A stretch of DNA of 64,000 bases from assembly GCA_934086815.1 (NCBI GenBank), contig CAKOIM010000001.1, forward strand, positions 62,001-126,000. The letters run 5' to 3'. The translations under genes and the position numbers were made by a program. Source of the stretch: an uncultured Bacilli bacterium. GTDB lineage: Bacteria; Bacillota_I; Bacilli_A; RF39; UBA660. This document shows positions 43,458-51,539 of the stretch, piece after piece (positions within the stretch are counted from its first letter, which is position 1; each line of letters starts with the position of its first letter). The notes under the pieces were generated by a model. That model was given only the letters and a program-made list of their open reading frames with translations, ran no database searches and was not told where the DNA came from.

Positions 43458-44361
43458 ACAAAAAGCTTTACTGCTGTTATTAGTTTTTGTTTCTATACTA
43501 TCTTGGGGTTCTTTAATTAAGACTTATGGAAGATACATTTATAATGAACTTAGAGATTATTATTTTGCAAGTCATAGTTTTTATTTTAATAGTGATAAAT
43601 TAGATGTTGGTTTTAATAATGAAGAATTAGATAATTACTCAGGTGTTGATCCATATACAATAACTATTAATATGAACAGCTATAAAAATAACTTTGTTGC
43701 TAGTAGTTCCGATATTGATTACAATATAACTTATAAATGTTCAAATAATGCTACATGTGAAGTTTCTAAAAGTTCTGGTATTATTTATGCGGCAAGTCAT
43801 ACGGATTCATTTTATGTTACGATTACACCAAAAGAAAATTTAAGCGATGGTGATAAAATTTGGGTTGAAGTAGAAGCTACATCTATTAGTCCTTACAAAA
43901 AAACTTTAAAGGGTAAATTCACTTTAAAGGTAGGTAAGATGGGTCTTGCTTATGAAATAAATGATGTTAAGAATAGGGCATATTTTGATGTGCATTTTAC
44001 TAATACATATGACTTTTATACGGTTAATGAAGCATTTGCTAATCATAATGTGGGTGATAGAATAGATATAGAGACGTTTTTAAGTTTAAGTGACATAGAT
44101 AAAGAAAAATGTTCTTCTGCTGTAATTGAAATTAAGTTTGATCCAAGAGTAGCTGTTTTAGATATGACTAATGATGCTTATATCAATAACATTAGTAAAA
44201 CTACTAGAATTATAAATAATTATGAATATATAGATGGTTTTATATTTAAAGTAGAAGCATTATCTAGTAAAAGTGTTAGGTTTTATAAAAGTAATGTTAG
44301 TAATGATTATACTTATCCATTTAACAATAATAATTCGATAGTAGATGTAATCTATCATTAA
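43435..44361 (+). CDS. Secreted beta-rich protein with SipW-type signal segment
   Basis: A 308-residue protein. Residues about 10-27 are hydrophobic and end GSLIKTYGRYIYNELRDYY, the T-x-G/A-x-Y pattern of TasA-like signals. The exported part is Ser/Asn/Tyr-rich and beta-stranded, with one C-x-x-x-x-x-C pair (KCSNNATCEVS) near residue 104 and an Ig-like ATSISPYKKTLKGKFTLKV segment. The second half (GLAYEINDVKNRAYFDVHFTN...) seems to be a separate domain. There is no wall-sorting motif or C-terminal membrane anchor. It is translationally coupled to the signal-peptidase-like gene and may depend on it. No named family recognised. Confidence 0.65.
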   Translation: MKIVKINKQKALLLLLVFVSILSWGSLIKTYGRYIYNELRDYYFASHSFYFNSDKLDVGFNNEELDNYSGVDPYTITINMNSYKNNFVASSSDIDYNITYKCSNNATCEVSKSSGIIYAASHTDSFYVTITPKENLSDGDKIWVEVEATSISPYKKTLKGKFTLKVGKMGLAYEINDVKNRAYFDVHFTNTYDFYTVNEAFANHNVGDRIDIETFLSLSDIDKEKCSSAVIEIKFDPRVAVLDMTNDAYINNISKTTRIINNYEYIDGFIFKVEALSSKSVRFYKSNVSNDYTYPFNNNNSIVDVIYH

Positions 44362-44371
44362 GGAGGTAACA

Positions 44372-45286
44372 ATGAGTTTAAATGTAATGAATACTTATTT
44401 AAAATTTAATCGAAGAAGATTAATAGGTTATAGTAAAATTATATTAGAAAAACATTATAATAAAAATATTTTTGAAGGCTTATTAGATACATACATTAAT
44501 GTAAGATACATAGAGTTACCTTCAGGGATAAGTGTTAAATTAATAAATAAGGAACTTGTTAAAAAAGCCGAAGAGTTAAGTCTTAAACATGATGTTGAAG
44601 ACATAAAATTAATTCTTACATATTTTCCTTATATATATTATTTAGATGGATTTTTGAATAAAGATATTGAAATTACTATTAATAAAATTAATGACTACAG
44701 GAAAAAATATTTAAAGTTAGAGAAACTTGATAATGAATTAAGAAATAATTTAATAAATGATAGAAAAAGAATTACTAAGTATTTAGATAGTTTTGATAGT
44801 AAAGATTTCTATTTAAATTTAAATAAAACTAATATTAAGAATTTATTTAAAACTGAAGTTTTGCATGAGATAAAGATACCTAAGTTATATAGTGAATATG
44901 CAATTAATAATGTTTATAATCGAGGTATTGTTTTAGAAAATAAATTGTTTATTAATTATTATATGGTTAGTAAATTAATATTAATTGATGTACTTAATAA
45001 AGACTCTAAATATTATATAGTTGATTTTTCTAAAACTTTGATTTTAAAAGAAGATAAGGTAAAAAGATTATTTAGTATTATTGATAATGATTTAATTAAA
45101 GATAGAATAATTCTTAAAGTTAGTGAAAATGATTTTTATGAATACCGAGATAGTTATTTAAAATATATAAATGAAGGTTATAAGTTTATTCTTTATTTAA
45201 ATAAAGAATCTGAATTAAATAATGATGCAATAAGAAGAGTATTTAGCTATATAGAAGATGATACTTTAATAAAGGAGGTAAAATAA
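44372..45286 (+). CDS. Hypothetical cytosolic protein of the surface operon
   Basis: A 304-residue protein with no signal peptide or clear transmembrane segment. It is charged, Lys/Asn-rich and mainly helical (IEITINKINDYRKKYLKLEKLDNELRNNLINDRKRITKYLDSF), with strand-helix alternation in the last third (YYIVDFSKTLILKEDKVKRLF, IILKVSENDFYEYRDSY). I do not recognise a family. It stands 10 bases after a secreted-protein gene and overlaps the McrB-like ATPase gene by one base (taATG), so it is most likely an adaptor or partner of that ATPase (inference from coupling only). AAGGAGG precedes ATG 44372. Confidence 0.65.
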   Translation: MSLNVMNTYLKFNRRRLIGYSKIILEKHYNKNIFEGLLDTYINVRYIELPSGISVKLINKELVKKAEELSLKHDVEDIKLILTYFPYIYYLDGFLNKDIEITINKINDYRKKYLKLEKLDNELRNNLINDRKRITKYLDSFDSKDFYLNLNKTNIKNLFKTEVLHEIKIPKLYSEYAINNVYNRGIVLENKLFINYYMVSKLILIDVLNKDSKYYIVDFSKTLILKEDKVKRLFSIIDNDLIKDRIILKVSENDFYEYRDSYLKYINEGYKFILYLNKESELNNDAIRRVFSYIEDDTLIKEVK

Positions 45287-46806
45287 TGGATACATTTTTT
45301 AAGTTTTTATTTGAGTTCTTAGATCAATTCTTTAAAGGGTTTGAACTATTTTTTAAAGGTTTATTTAATGGAGTAACTGAAATATTTAATATTCCTGCCT
45401 ATATTAAAGTAATTAGATATTATCAAAGTGATTTAAAAGGACCTGAATGGATATTTGTGGCAATAGCTATATTAGGTGTAATAGTTTTACTAGTAGCAAT
45501 TATTTTATTTGTTTATTTTATTTTAAGAAAGTATCTTAAGTTTAGAAAAACAATTGTTGAACAAGAATCTTTACTTGAAGAAGTAGCAACTCTAAATAAT
45601 GAAGTAGCTAATTTAATTCAAGAAAAACAAAATATACTTGCCATGAAAGTATCAAAACTTGGTCTTAAGCCAGGGGATAGTGATGTTGAGGATATTCCAG
45701 ATGCAAATGAAGATGTTATCGGTGAGGGTCAAAGGTTTCCTAAACTTGCAAGTGTTGATGAAGCCTTTGCAAAATACAAGATACAAAACTATAACAATAC
45801 TTTTACATTAGAAGAATTAGTCGAGTATTTTAGAAATTTTGCTGCTTCTAAATTAAGACTTTATTATTCAACTGAAATGATTAGATTATTTATTTCAGCC
45901 TTAGCAAGTACTAAGTTAATTATTTTACAAGGTATTTCTGGTACAGGTAAAACTTCCTTAGCATATGCTTGGGGAAAGTTTTTAAATCATGATTCATGCG
46001 TAGCATCTGTTCAACCCTCATGGAGAGATAGAACTGAATTATTCGGATACTTTAATGAGTTTACCAAAAAGTTTAATGAAACCGAAGTATTAAGAGAATT
46101 ATATCAAGCTGGATTTACGGATGATGTATATACTGTAATTCTCGATGAAATGAATATTTCTCGTGTAGAATATTATTTTGCAGAAATGTTATCTATACTT
46201 GAAATGCCCAATAAAGATGAGTGGATAATTGAACTTGTATCTAGTGCATGGAAAAGTGATCCAAAACATATAATCGGAGGTAAAATAAAAATTCCTGCGA
46301 ATGTGTGGTACATAGGAACGATTAATAACGATGACTCTACTTATATGGTAACAGATAAGGTATACGATAGAGCAATGCCAATTGATATTAATGATAAAGG
46401 AAAAGCTTTTGAACCAATTGATACGGAAGCAATGAATTTAAATTATTCTTATTTAGATAATTTATTTCAAACGGCAATGGAACAAAATCAAATATCTAAA
46501 GAAACTTTAGATAAAATTGAAGATATGGATAATTATGTAATTAAACATTTTAGAATTGCTTTTGGGAACAGAATTGTTGCCCATATGAAAAAGTTTGTGC
46601 CAGTATATGTGGCGTGTGGTGGCGATGAAATTTCTGGGGTAGATTATTTTATTGCCCGAAAAATTTTAAGAAAGTTTGAACAATTAAATGTTTCATACAT
46701 TAGGGATGAAATTGATGGATATGTAGATTATTTAAATAAAACATTTGGTAAAGATAAAATGAAAGAATGTATTGAATATTTACTTCGTTTAAAGAAATTA
46801 ACATAA
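45286..46806 (+). CDS. Membrane-anchored McrB-like AAA+ ATPase
   Basis: A 506-residue protein. An N-terminal amphipathic region and one strong transmembrane segment (about residues 58-86, WIFVAIAILGVIVLLVAIILFVYFIL) lead into a short coiled coil and an AAA+ domain. Walker A is GISGTGKTS (216-224) and Walker B is VILDEMNISRVEYYFAEML (Asp287, Glu288). Sensor 1 and the McrB-group signature read WYIGTINNDDSTYMVTDKVYDRAMPIDI. This is the McrB branch of AAA+ proteins, normally the GTP-driven motor of McrBC restriction systems. Here it has a membrane anchor, no DNA-binding domain and sits among secreted-protein genes. The partner is probably the next gene. Confidence 0.85.
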   Translation: MDTFFKFLFEFLDQFFKGFELFFKGLFNGVTEIFNIPAYIKVIRYYQSDLKGPEWIFVAIAILGVIVLLVAIILFVYFILRKYLKFRKTIVEQESLLEEVATLNNEVANLIQEKQNILAMKVSKLGLKPGDSDVEDIPDANEDVIGEGQRFPKLASVDEAFAKYKIQNYNNTFTLEELVEYFRNFAASKLRLYYSTEMIRLFISALASTKLIILQGISGTGKTSLAYAWGKFLNHDSCVASVQPSWRDRTELFGYFNEFTKKFNETEVLRELYQAGFTDDVYTVILDEMNISRVEYYFAEMLSILEMPNKDEWIIELVSSAWKSDPKHIIGGKIKIPANVWYIGTINNDDSTYMVTDKVYDRAMPIDINDKGKAFEPIDTEAMNLNYSYLDNLFQTAMEQNQISKETLDKIEDMDNYVIKHFRIAFGNRIVAHMKKFVPVYVACGGDEISGVDYFIARKILRKFEQLNVSYIRDEIDGYVDYLNKTFGKDKMKECIEYLLRLKKLT

Positions 46807-46816
46807 GGAGGTATAC

Positions 46817-47917
46817 ATGGAAATATTTGATTTATATCAAAAAAATGATGAAGTTGAGTTTGAACATTTTAATAAAAAATTAGACTCGCGTTTGCATGTA
46901 TATAAAGACTATGAAAAGGTTGAATACGACTTTGAATGGTTAGATATTATGGAAGAAACAATAAGGTATTTAGATAATATCTTAAGAAATCCAAATAAGT
47001 TTATTATTAATGAGGAAGATGTAATTAAAATTGAACTTGCAAAGCGAGTTACAGTTGAAAGTATTAAACATTTATCAAGAAATACTAATTTAATTCAAGA
47101 TTATAATAAAAAAACTGGTGATGTTAGACCTTCAAAAATACTTAATATTTCAAAGGAAGAAAGTTTTGAAACATATGAAAATAAGTTTATTTATTCTTTA
47201 ATACAAAATATGAAGTTTTATATTGAAAGAAAGAAAAATAATATGCAAGCCGGAGGGTCTTATAAAAACGATAAAAAGTTAGAATATAGTGCATCTACTT
47301 CGATGGGTAAAGAAAAAGTTGATATGAATTTTACTATTAATTCGAAAATACAAGATAATAAAAATAAAGATATGGAAATAATTAATAAAAGAATTGAAGA
47401 TTTAGAGTTACATATTAAAGACTTGTGTACTTCGGATGTCTATAAAGCAATAGATAAAAAACATATCTCTTTAGTTACGTCTCCGATTAAAAAAACTAAT
47501 GTTATAATTAAAAATGTTAACTTTCAATATGCTTTAAGATTATGGAATTATATGCAAGATCATACGGATGATGATGTTAAGAATGAAAAAAATAAAAAGG
47601 ATTATTATGATAATGATACTTTAAAGAAAATGGCTGATGAAACATTTTTAATTAATTATTTAATATCGAAAACTCTAGATGAAGATGAATCACAAGATGT
47701 AATAGAAAAAGAAGAATTAAGTAAAAAGGTAGTTAATAATATGCTTGAGAATCTACTTAGTTTTAACAATATTCCTTTAGAAGAATTACAAAATTTAATC
47801 AAAGATCAATATGAAGTTGTTAAGTATAAGGAAGTTGTTTCAGATAAATATATTGAGAATTTATTTAAAAGTAATATTTCTAAATACTTAGAAAGCATTG
47901 ATAAAATAAAAATATAA
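46817..47917 (+). CDS. DUF2357-like (McrC-type) partner of the AAA+ ATPase
   Basis: A 366-residue cytosolic protein. The block ISKEESFETYENKFIYSLIQNMKFYIERK (about residues 115-143) resembles the E-N-R-F-V core of DUF2357, the N-terminal part of many McrC-type proteins that work with McrB-like ATPases. Helical, charged segments follow (DKNKDMEIINKRIEDLELHIKDL; NFQYALRLWNYM). I see no PD-(D/E)xK nuclease core at the C-terminus, unlike restriction McrC, so it is probably an ATPase adaptor without nuclease activity. It lies 10 bases after the ATPase gene with AGGAGG as ribosome site. The family call is tentative. Confidence 0.6.
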   Translation: MEIFDLYQKNDEVEFEHFNKKLDSRLHVYKDYEKVEYDFEWLDIMEETIRYLDNILRNPNKFIINEEDVIKIELAKRVTVESIKHLSRNTNLIQDYNKKTGDVRPSKILNISKEESFETYENKFIYSLIQNMKFYIERKKNNMQAGGSYKNDKKLEYSASTSMGKEKVDMNFTINSKIQDNKNKDMEIINKRIEDLELHIKDLCTSDVYKAIDKKHISLVTSPIKKTNVIIKNVNFQYALRLWNYMQDHTDDDVKNEKNKKDYYDNDTLKKMADETFLINYLISKTLDEDESQDVIEKEELSKKVVNNMLENLLSFNNIPLEELQNLIKDQYEVVKYKEVVSDKYIENLFKSNISKYLESIDKIKI

Positions 47918-47930
47918 GGACAGTGAAAAG

Positions 47931-48506
47931 ATGAAAAATAAAAATATAGTAAAAATAATATTAGGGATAATAAAAAGTATTGCAACATTTTTTATTGTAT
48001 GTGTTTTTAGTATAATATTTTTACAAAGAGTTAGTAATAATTCAATTAATTTAGCTGGTTTTAGTATTTATACTGTTGTAACTGAAAGTATGTATCCTAA
48101 ATATAAAGTTTATGATATGATTTTAGTAAAAAGTGTTGATACTAAAAGTATAAATGTTCATGATGATGTTGTATATAAAGGAGAAAAGTCTGATTTTCAA
48201 GGTAAAATAGTTACACATAGAGTGGAAAAAATTGATAATAATAATGGTGTTTTAACCTTTACTACGAAGGGGATTAATAATGATATTGAAGACCCTTTAG
48301 TAAATGAAAATCAAATTATGGGAAAAGTTGTTCATAAGCTTGTATTATTAAGTTTAATTAGTAAAGTTATAAATAATACATATGGATTTTATTTTTTAAT
48401 ATTTGTACCTTTAGTAATTGTAGTATTTTTAGAAGTTATGGAAACAATTGAAGAAAAAAAGAAATTAAAAAAGGTTTTAGAAAATGAAAAAGAAGAAGGA
48501 GAATAA
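47931..48506 (+). CDS. SipW-type signal peptidase I
   Basis: A 191-residue membrane peptidase with transmembrane segments at about residues 10-31 and 150-170. Catalytic Ser53 is in TVVTESMYPKYKVYDMILVK, and the second active residue is His96 in KIVTHRVEK, the archaeal/ER-type Ser-His arrangement of SipW rather than Ser-Lys. V-H-D-D-V-V-Y and the final MGKVVHKLVL fit the family. SipW enzymes process TasA-like fibre proteins, and one such protein is encoded next, overlapping by 23 bases. It is active by motif, in contrast to the relatives at 42918 and 60640. Confidence 0.85.
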   Translation: MKNKNIVKIILGIIKSIATFFIVCVFSIIFLQRVSNNSINLAGFSIYTVVTESMYPKYKVYDMILVKSVDTKSINVHDDVVYKGEKSDFQGKIVTHRVEKIDNNNGVLTFTTKGINNDIEDPLVNENQIMGKVVHKLVLLSLISKVINNTYGFYFLIFVPLVIVVFLEVMETIEEKKKLKKVLENEKEEGE

Positions 48507-49107
48507 CTTATTAATATTTATTAAAATAATAAGAAAAAGAGTTAAGCTTAGTACTTTAATAATGCTTATCATTACATTTTCTTCTTCTACTTTTGCATGG
48601 TTTATATATGCTACTAAAGTTGATAGTGGTATAACTGCTCACGTTAAAGCTTGGAATGTCTTATTTGAAGTAGGCGAAGATGAAATTGTTGAAAATATGC
48701 ATTTTGATGTTTCTGATATTTATCCCGGTATGATGACTTATACTGATAATGTATCTGTTAAAAATAAAGGTGAAACTAAAGCAGAATTATCTTATGAAAT
48801 AGTTTCTTATACTATTTTTGGAGTTAAGTACGAAGTAGGGAATAACGGAGTTTTATCTAGTGAAGATTTAAAACAAAGTTTGTTAAATGACTACCCATTT
48901 AAAACAGCTATTTCTCTATCTAATAATATTATTAGTCCAAATTCAAGTGAATCATTTTCTTTAGTTGTATCGTGGGCTTATGAATCTGGGGATGATGATA
49001 AAGATACTTTATGGGGAATAAAAGCTTATGATTTTCATGAGCTTTACCCTGATTTACCAAGTATTTCTATAGAATTAAAAGTTACTGCGACTCAAAAAAA
49101 TAACTAA
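48484..49107 (+). CDS. TasA-like secreted protein
   Basis: A 207-residue protein with a basic N-terminus, a hydrophobic segment (about residues 20-38) and SSSTFAWFIYATKVDSGITAHVKAWNV directly after it. The T-F-A-W-F element is the SipW-processing type of signal seen in TasA, camelysin and related fibre proteins. The mature part is a compact beta domain (VSDIYPGMMTYTDNVSVKNKGETKAELSYEIVSY, PNSSESFSLVVSWAYESGDDDKDTLWG), which matches the TasA-like pattern of a late acidic loop after a strand. Coupled to the SipW gene by a 23-base overlap and followed by a bidirectional terminator. Confidence 0.8.
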   Translation: MKKKKENNLLIFIKIIRKRVKLSTLIMLIITFSSSTFAWFIYATKVDSGITAHVKAWNVLFEVGEDEIVENMHFDVSDIYPGMMTYTDNVSVKNKGETKAELSYEIVSYTIFGVKYEVGNNGVLSSEDLKQSLLNDYPFKTAISLSNNIISPNSSESFSLVVSWAYESGDDDKDTLWGIKAYDFHELYPDLPSISIELKVTATQKNN

Positions 49108-49130
49108 AAAAATGCCAAAAGGCATTTTTA
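49108..49130. terminator. Bidirectional terminator
   Basis: AAAAATGCC (49108-49116), loop AAAA, GGCATTTTT (49121-49129), with A and T runs on either side. It serves the plus-strand operon and the convergent gene at 49132. Confidence 0.85.
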
Positions 49131-49131
49131 A

Positions 49132-49719
49132 TTAATTTGGTATTTGTATAAATTGAATATTTAACTTTAATTTAGCTTGTTCATTGCTAAAGGAAGCATT
49201 TGTGTCTTCTTCGTTTGTCATTTTACTATTATTTGAATCATCCCATTTTACATAAAGACGAATATTCGTTAAATTAATGTTATCTTTTTTATAAATGTTA
49301 TCAGTAATATTTTCGCCATTGTTAATTGCAATGTTTTCACTACCATTAACTGAGTAACTCGTTACAATTAAATCAGAAACTGAACTAGTTGCATCTACAT
49401 TTGGTGTTATAGTATATGAAAATGATACATCAACTTGCGAAGAATCAATAATTAAATCAATGTAACCCTCACTTGTCGGAGCAATTACTCCGGCTTTTAT
49501 ATGTTCTGTTCCAAGAAAAGTGGGAGTAAGTAAAGCACTTGTGCTTGAGTTGTTTCTTACATCTTGATTATTTACTAATATATGCCATCTAGCAACAGAA
49601 ATATTGGTTTTCCCATCTAAATTAGTATTGTACTTTGCATAAGTTTCATTAATTGTAGAAAAACAAAAAAACAAAGATATAATTGCTATTAACAAGGTCA
49701 TTTTTCGAACTATATTCAT
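49132..49719 (-). CDS. TasA/camelysin-like secreted protein on the minus strand
   Basis: A 195-residue protein, the only minus-strand gene of the surface locus. The hydrophobic segment (about residues 6-21) is followed by INETYAKYNTNLDGKTNISVARWHILVNNQDV, the T-Y-A-K-Y signal type plus the V-A-R-W-x-I/V-x-V-N-N block found in TasA/camelysin-like proteins. Later APTSEGYIDLIIDSSQVDVSFSYTI and LTNIRLYVKWDD complete the beta-sandwich. It is homologous to the 195-residue protein at 61170 (VAKFNLLVNNSNI, APGVSGYFELVLDPKGSDVSIYYEV). Start ATG 49719, ribosome site AAGGTGATG. Confidence 0.8.
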   Translation of the reverse strand: MNIVRKMTLLIAIISLFFCFSTINETYAKYNTNLDGKTNISVARWHILVNNQDVRNNSSTSALLTPTFLGTEHIKAGVIAPTSEGYIDLIIDSSQVDVSFSYTITPNVDATSSVSDLIVTSYSVNGSENIAINNGENITDNIYKKDNINLTNIRLYVKWDDSNNSKMTNEEDTNASFSNEQAKLKLNIQFIQIPN

Positions 49720-49743
49720 TTATCATCACCTTATCTTCAAAAA

Positions 49744-49772
49744 ATTATATCATAAAAAAGTGTCTAGTACAA
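49744..49772 (-). promoter_or_regulatory. Promoter of the minus-strand TasA-like gene
   Basis: On the minus strand TTGTAC (49772-49767), 17 bases, TATAAT (49749-49744) with TGA in front. Confidence 0.6.
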
Positions 49773-49841
49773 TGTATAATGTTTAAAATTCGTTGAACAC
49801 CTAAATTCATTTATGTTATCCTTAGATTAAGGAGTAGTATT

Positions 49842-50543
49842 ATGGCTAGGGAAGTAATTGTAACAGCAGATGCAATCAAAAGAAGAAAAAAAATGTTTTT
49901 GAAAACGAAAATTATAATTGGTTTATTACTAATTATATTTTTACTTATATTTGCAATTTTAGGAATAGTTTTTAATGTAAATAAGTTTACAATTACTTTA
50001 TCTGATAAACTACAAAATGAAAAAGGTATAATATTATATTCTGATATAAATAATAAAAGTCATCAAAGAAAATTATTTGCAAATGCACTTAATGATATGG
50101 ATAACATTACATATGATTGGATTCCTAAAAATGTTCATACTTCATCTACCGGAGGAAGCCACAATGGTGATAATTACATTGCTTATACTTTTTATGTTGA
50201 AAATGAAGGAGAATCTAGTGTTAATTATTGGTATTCTATAATTATTGATGATGTTATAAAAAGAGTTGATGAGGCTGTTCGGGTAATTGTATTTTTAAAC
50301 GATGAAGAAAAAGTATATGCAAAAATTAATAAAGATACAGCTAAGGCTGAAAAAGATACGGAAGCCTTTTATAAAGATGATGTCGTAGTTTTAAAATCTC
50401 GAAATGATTTTAAAGTCGGAGATATTGATAAATTTACCATTGTTATTTATCTTGAGGGAGAAGATCCGGATTGTTTAAATGATATAATTGGTGGCGAAAT
50501 AAAAATGCACATGGAGATAAGAGAGGAGCATTTAAATGAATAA
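49842..50543 (+). CDS. Anchored surface protein with C-terminal EGxDxDC motif
   Basis: A 233-residue protein with a basic N-terminus and one hydrophobic anchor (about residues 22-48), then an exported beta-rich domain (NYIAYTFYVENEGESSVNYWYSIIIDD, RVIVFLNDEEKVYAKI). It lacks the T-x-A-x-F element. The C-terminus reads FTIVIYLEGEDPDCLNDIIGGEIKMHMEI, which aligns with the ends of the proteins at 50536 (YAWLEGQDVDCENNS) and 62901 (YMWIEGQDVDCENNA), so the three share a terminal module. First gene of the second operon, with an 8-base overlap with the next. GGAG precedes ATG 49842. TTGAAC at 49793 may be its -35, but the -10 is poor. Confidence 0.7.
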   Translation: MAREVIVTADAIKRRKKMFLKTKIIIGLLLIIFLLIFAILGIVFNVNKFTITLSDKLQNEKGIILYSDINNKSHQRKLFANALNDMDNITYDWIPKNVHTSSTGGSHNGDNYIAYTFYVENEGESSVNYWYSIIIDDVIKRVDEAVRVIVFLNDEEKVYAKINKDTAKAEKDTEAFYKDDVVVLKSRNDFKVGDIDKFTIVIYLEGEDPDCLNDIIGGEIKMHMEIREEHLNE

Positions 50544-51525
50544 AAAACATAAAAAACAACAAAAAGAATTGAAAAAAATATCTTTGTTATTACTTATTTT
50601 ATTTACGGGTGTCTTTTTAGCTAGTTCAACTTATGCTTGGTTTACTGTAAATCGAATTGCATATGTTGATTCTCTTCAAGTTCGCGTTGAAGCAGAAGGG
50701 GGAATGGAAATTTCTAGTGATGCCAAAACTTTTAAATCATATATAACAAGTGAAGATTTAATCGAAGCTGCAAATACTTATAAATCTAGTATAAATCAAC
50801 TCCCCTTAAAATTAGAACCGGTTTCTACGGCCGGAGGGCTTGAAAATGGTAAATTAATGTTGTATTATGGTAGTGTTACAAATAATATTAAGGGTGATTA
50901 CGTATTAAATGCAACTCGTGAAATTGAAAAACGTAATAATAATGATGGAATGTTCATAGCTTTTGATATTTTCTTAAAAAGTAACAGAGATACTAAATTA
51001 TATTTAACACCAGAATCTGGGGCTAGATATATTGGCGATAAAATACCGGGGATACAAAACGCAACGAGAATTGCCTTTATAGTTTTAGGAAATACGGTAT
51101 CTAATGCAAGTCCTGAATTTATTCAAAATTTAAATAATGCAACACCAAATGATGTATATATATGGGAACCTAATTATGATGTTCATAATGATTATGGTAT
51201 TAAACATGCCCAAGACGTGTATGGAATTACCGTTGGTAAAGAAAATAATCAACCAGTTTTATATGATGGAATTTCTGGTGAACTAAAAAACATTTTTGTT
51301 GATAAAGCAAATCAAGCTTACTATCCAAATTATTTTAAAAGAGTTAATGTTAATTATTTAACACCTGCTAATTTCATTAATAATAAAGAAATATTTTCTA
51401 TTAATAGTGGTATTACCAAAATAAGAATATATGCTTGGCTTGAAGGACAAGATGTTGATTGCGAAAATAATTCTGCGGTTGGCAATCTAGATTTTAAATT
51501 TCAATTTAGTGTAAATCCATCATAA
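50536..51525 (+). CDS. Large TasA-like surface protein
   Basis: A 329-residue protein. A basic N-terminus and hydrophobic segment (about residues 15-32) are followed by SSTYAWFTVNR, a SipW-type signal. The mature part contains LKLEPVSTAGGLENGKLMLYYGSV, GMFIAFDIFLKSNRDTKLYLTP, ATRIAFIVLGN, VYIWEPNYDVHNDYGIKHAQDVYGITV and the C-terminal YAWLEGQDVDCENNS. It is a clear paralogue of the 352-residue protein at 62901, with all these blocks kept. It is encoded between two other surface genes with overlaps at both ends. Probably a major subunit of the surface structure (inference). Confidence 0.8.
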   Translation: MNKKHKKQQKELKKISLLLLILFTGVFLASSTYAWFTVNRIAYVDSLQVRVEAEGGMEISSDAKTFKSYITSEDLIEAANTYKSSINQLPLKLEPVSTAGGLENGKLMLYYGSVTNNIKGDYVLNATREIEKRNNNDGMFIAFDIFLKSNRDTKLYLTPESGARYIGDKIPGIQNATRIAFIVLGNTVSNASPEFIQNLNNATPNDVYIWEPNYDVHNDYGIKHAQDVYGITVGKENNQPVLYDGISGELKNIFVDKANQAYYPNYFKRVNVNYLTPANFINNKEIFSINSGITKIRIYAWLEGQDVDCENNSAVGNLDFKFQFSVNPS

Positions 51526-51539
51526 TGAAGGAGTTTTAT

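Noticed and set aside
45286..47917. Straightforward McrBC restriction system
   Set aside because: The ATPase is membrane-anchored without a DNA-recognition domain, the partner shows no nuclease core, and no methyltransferase is near.
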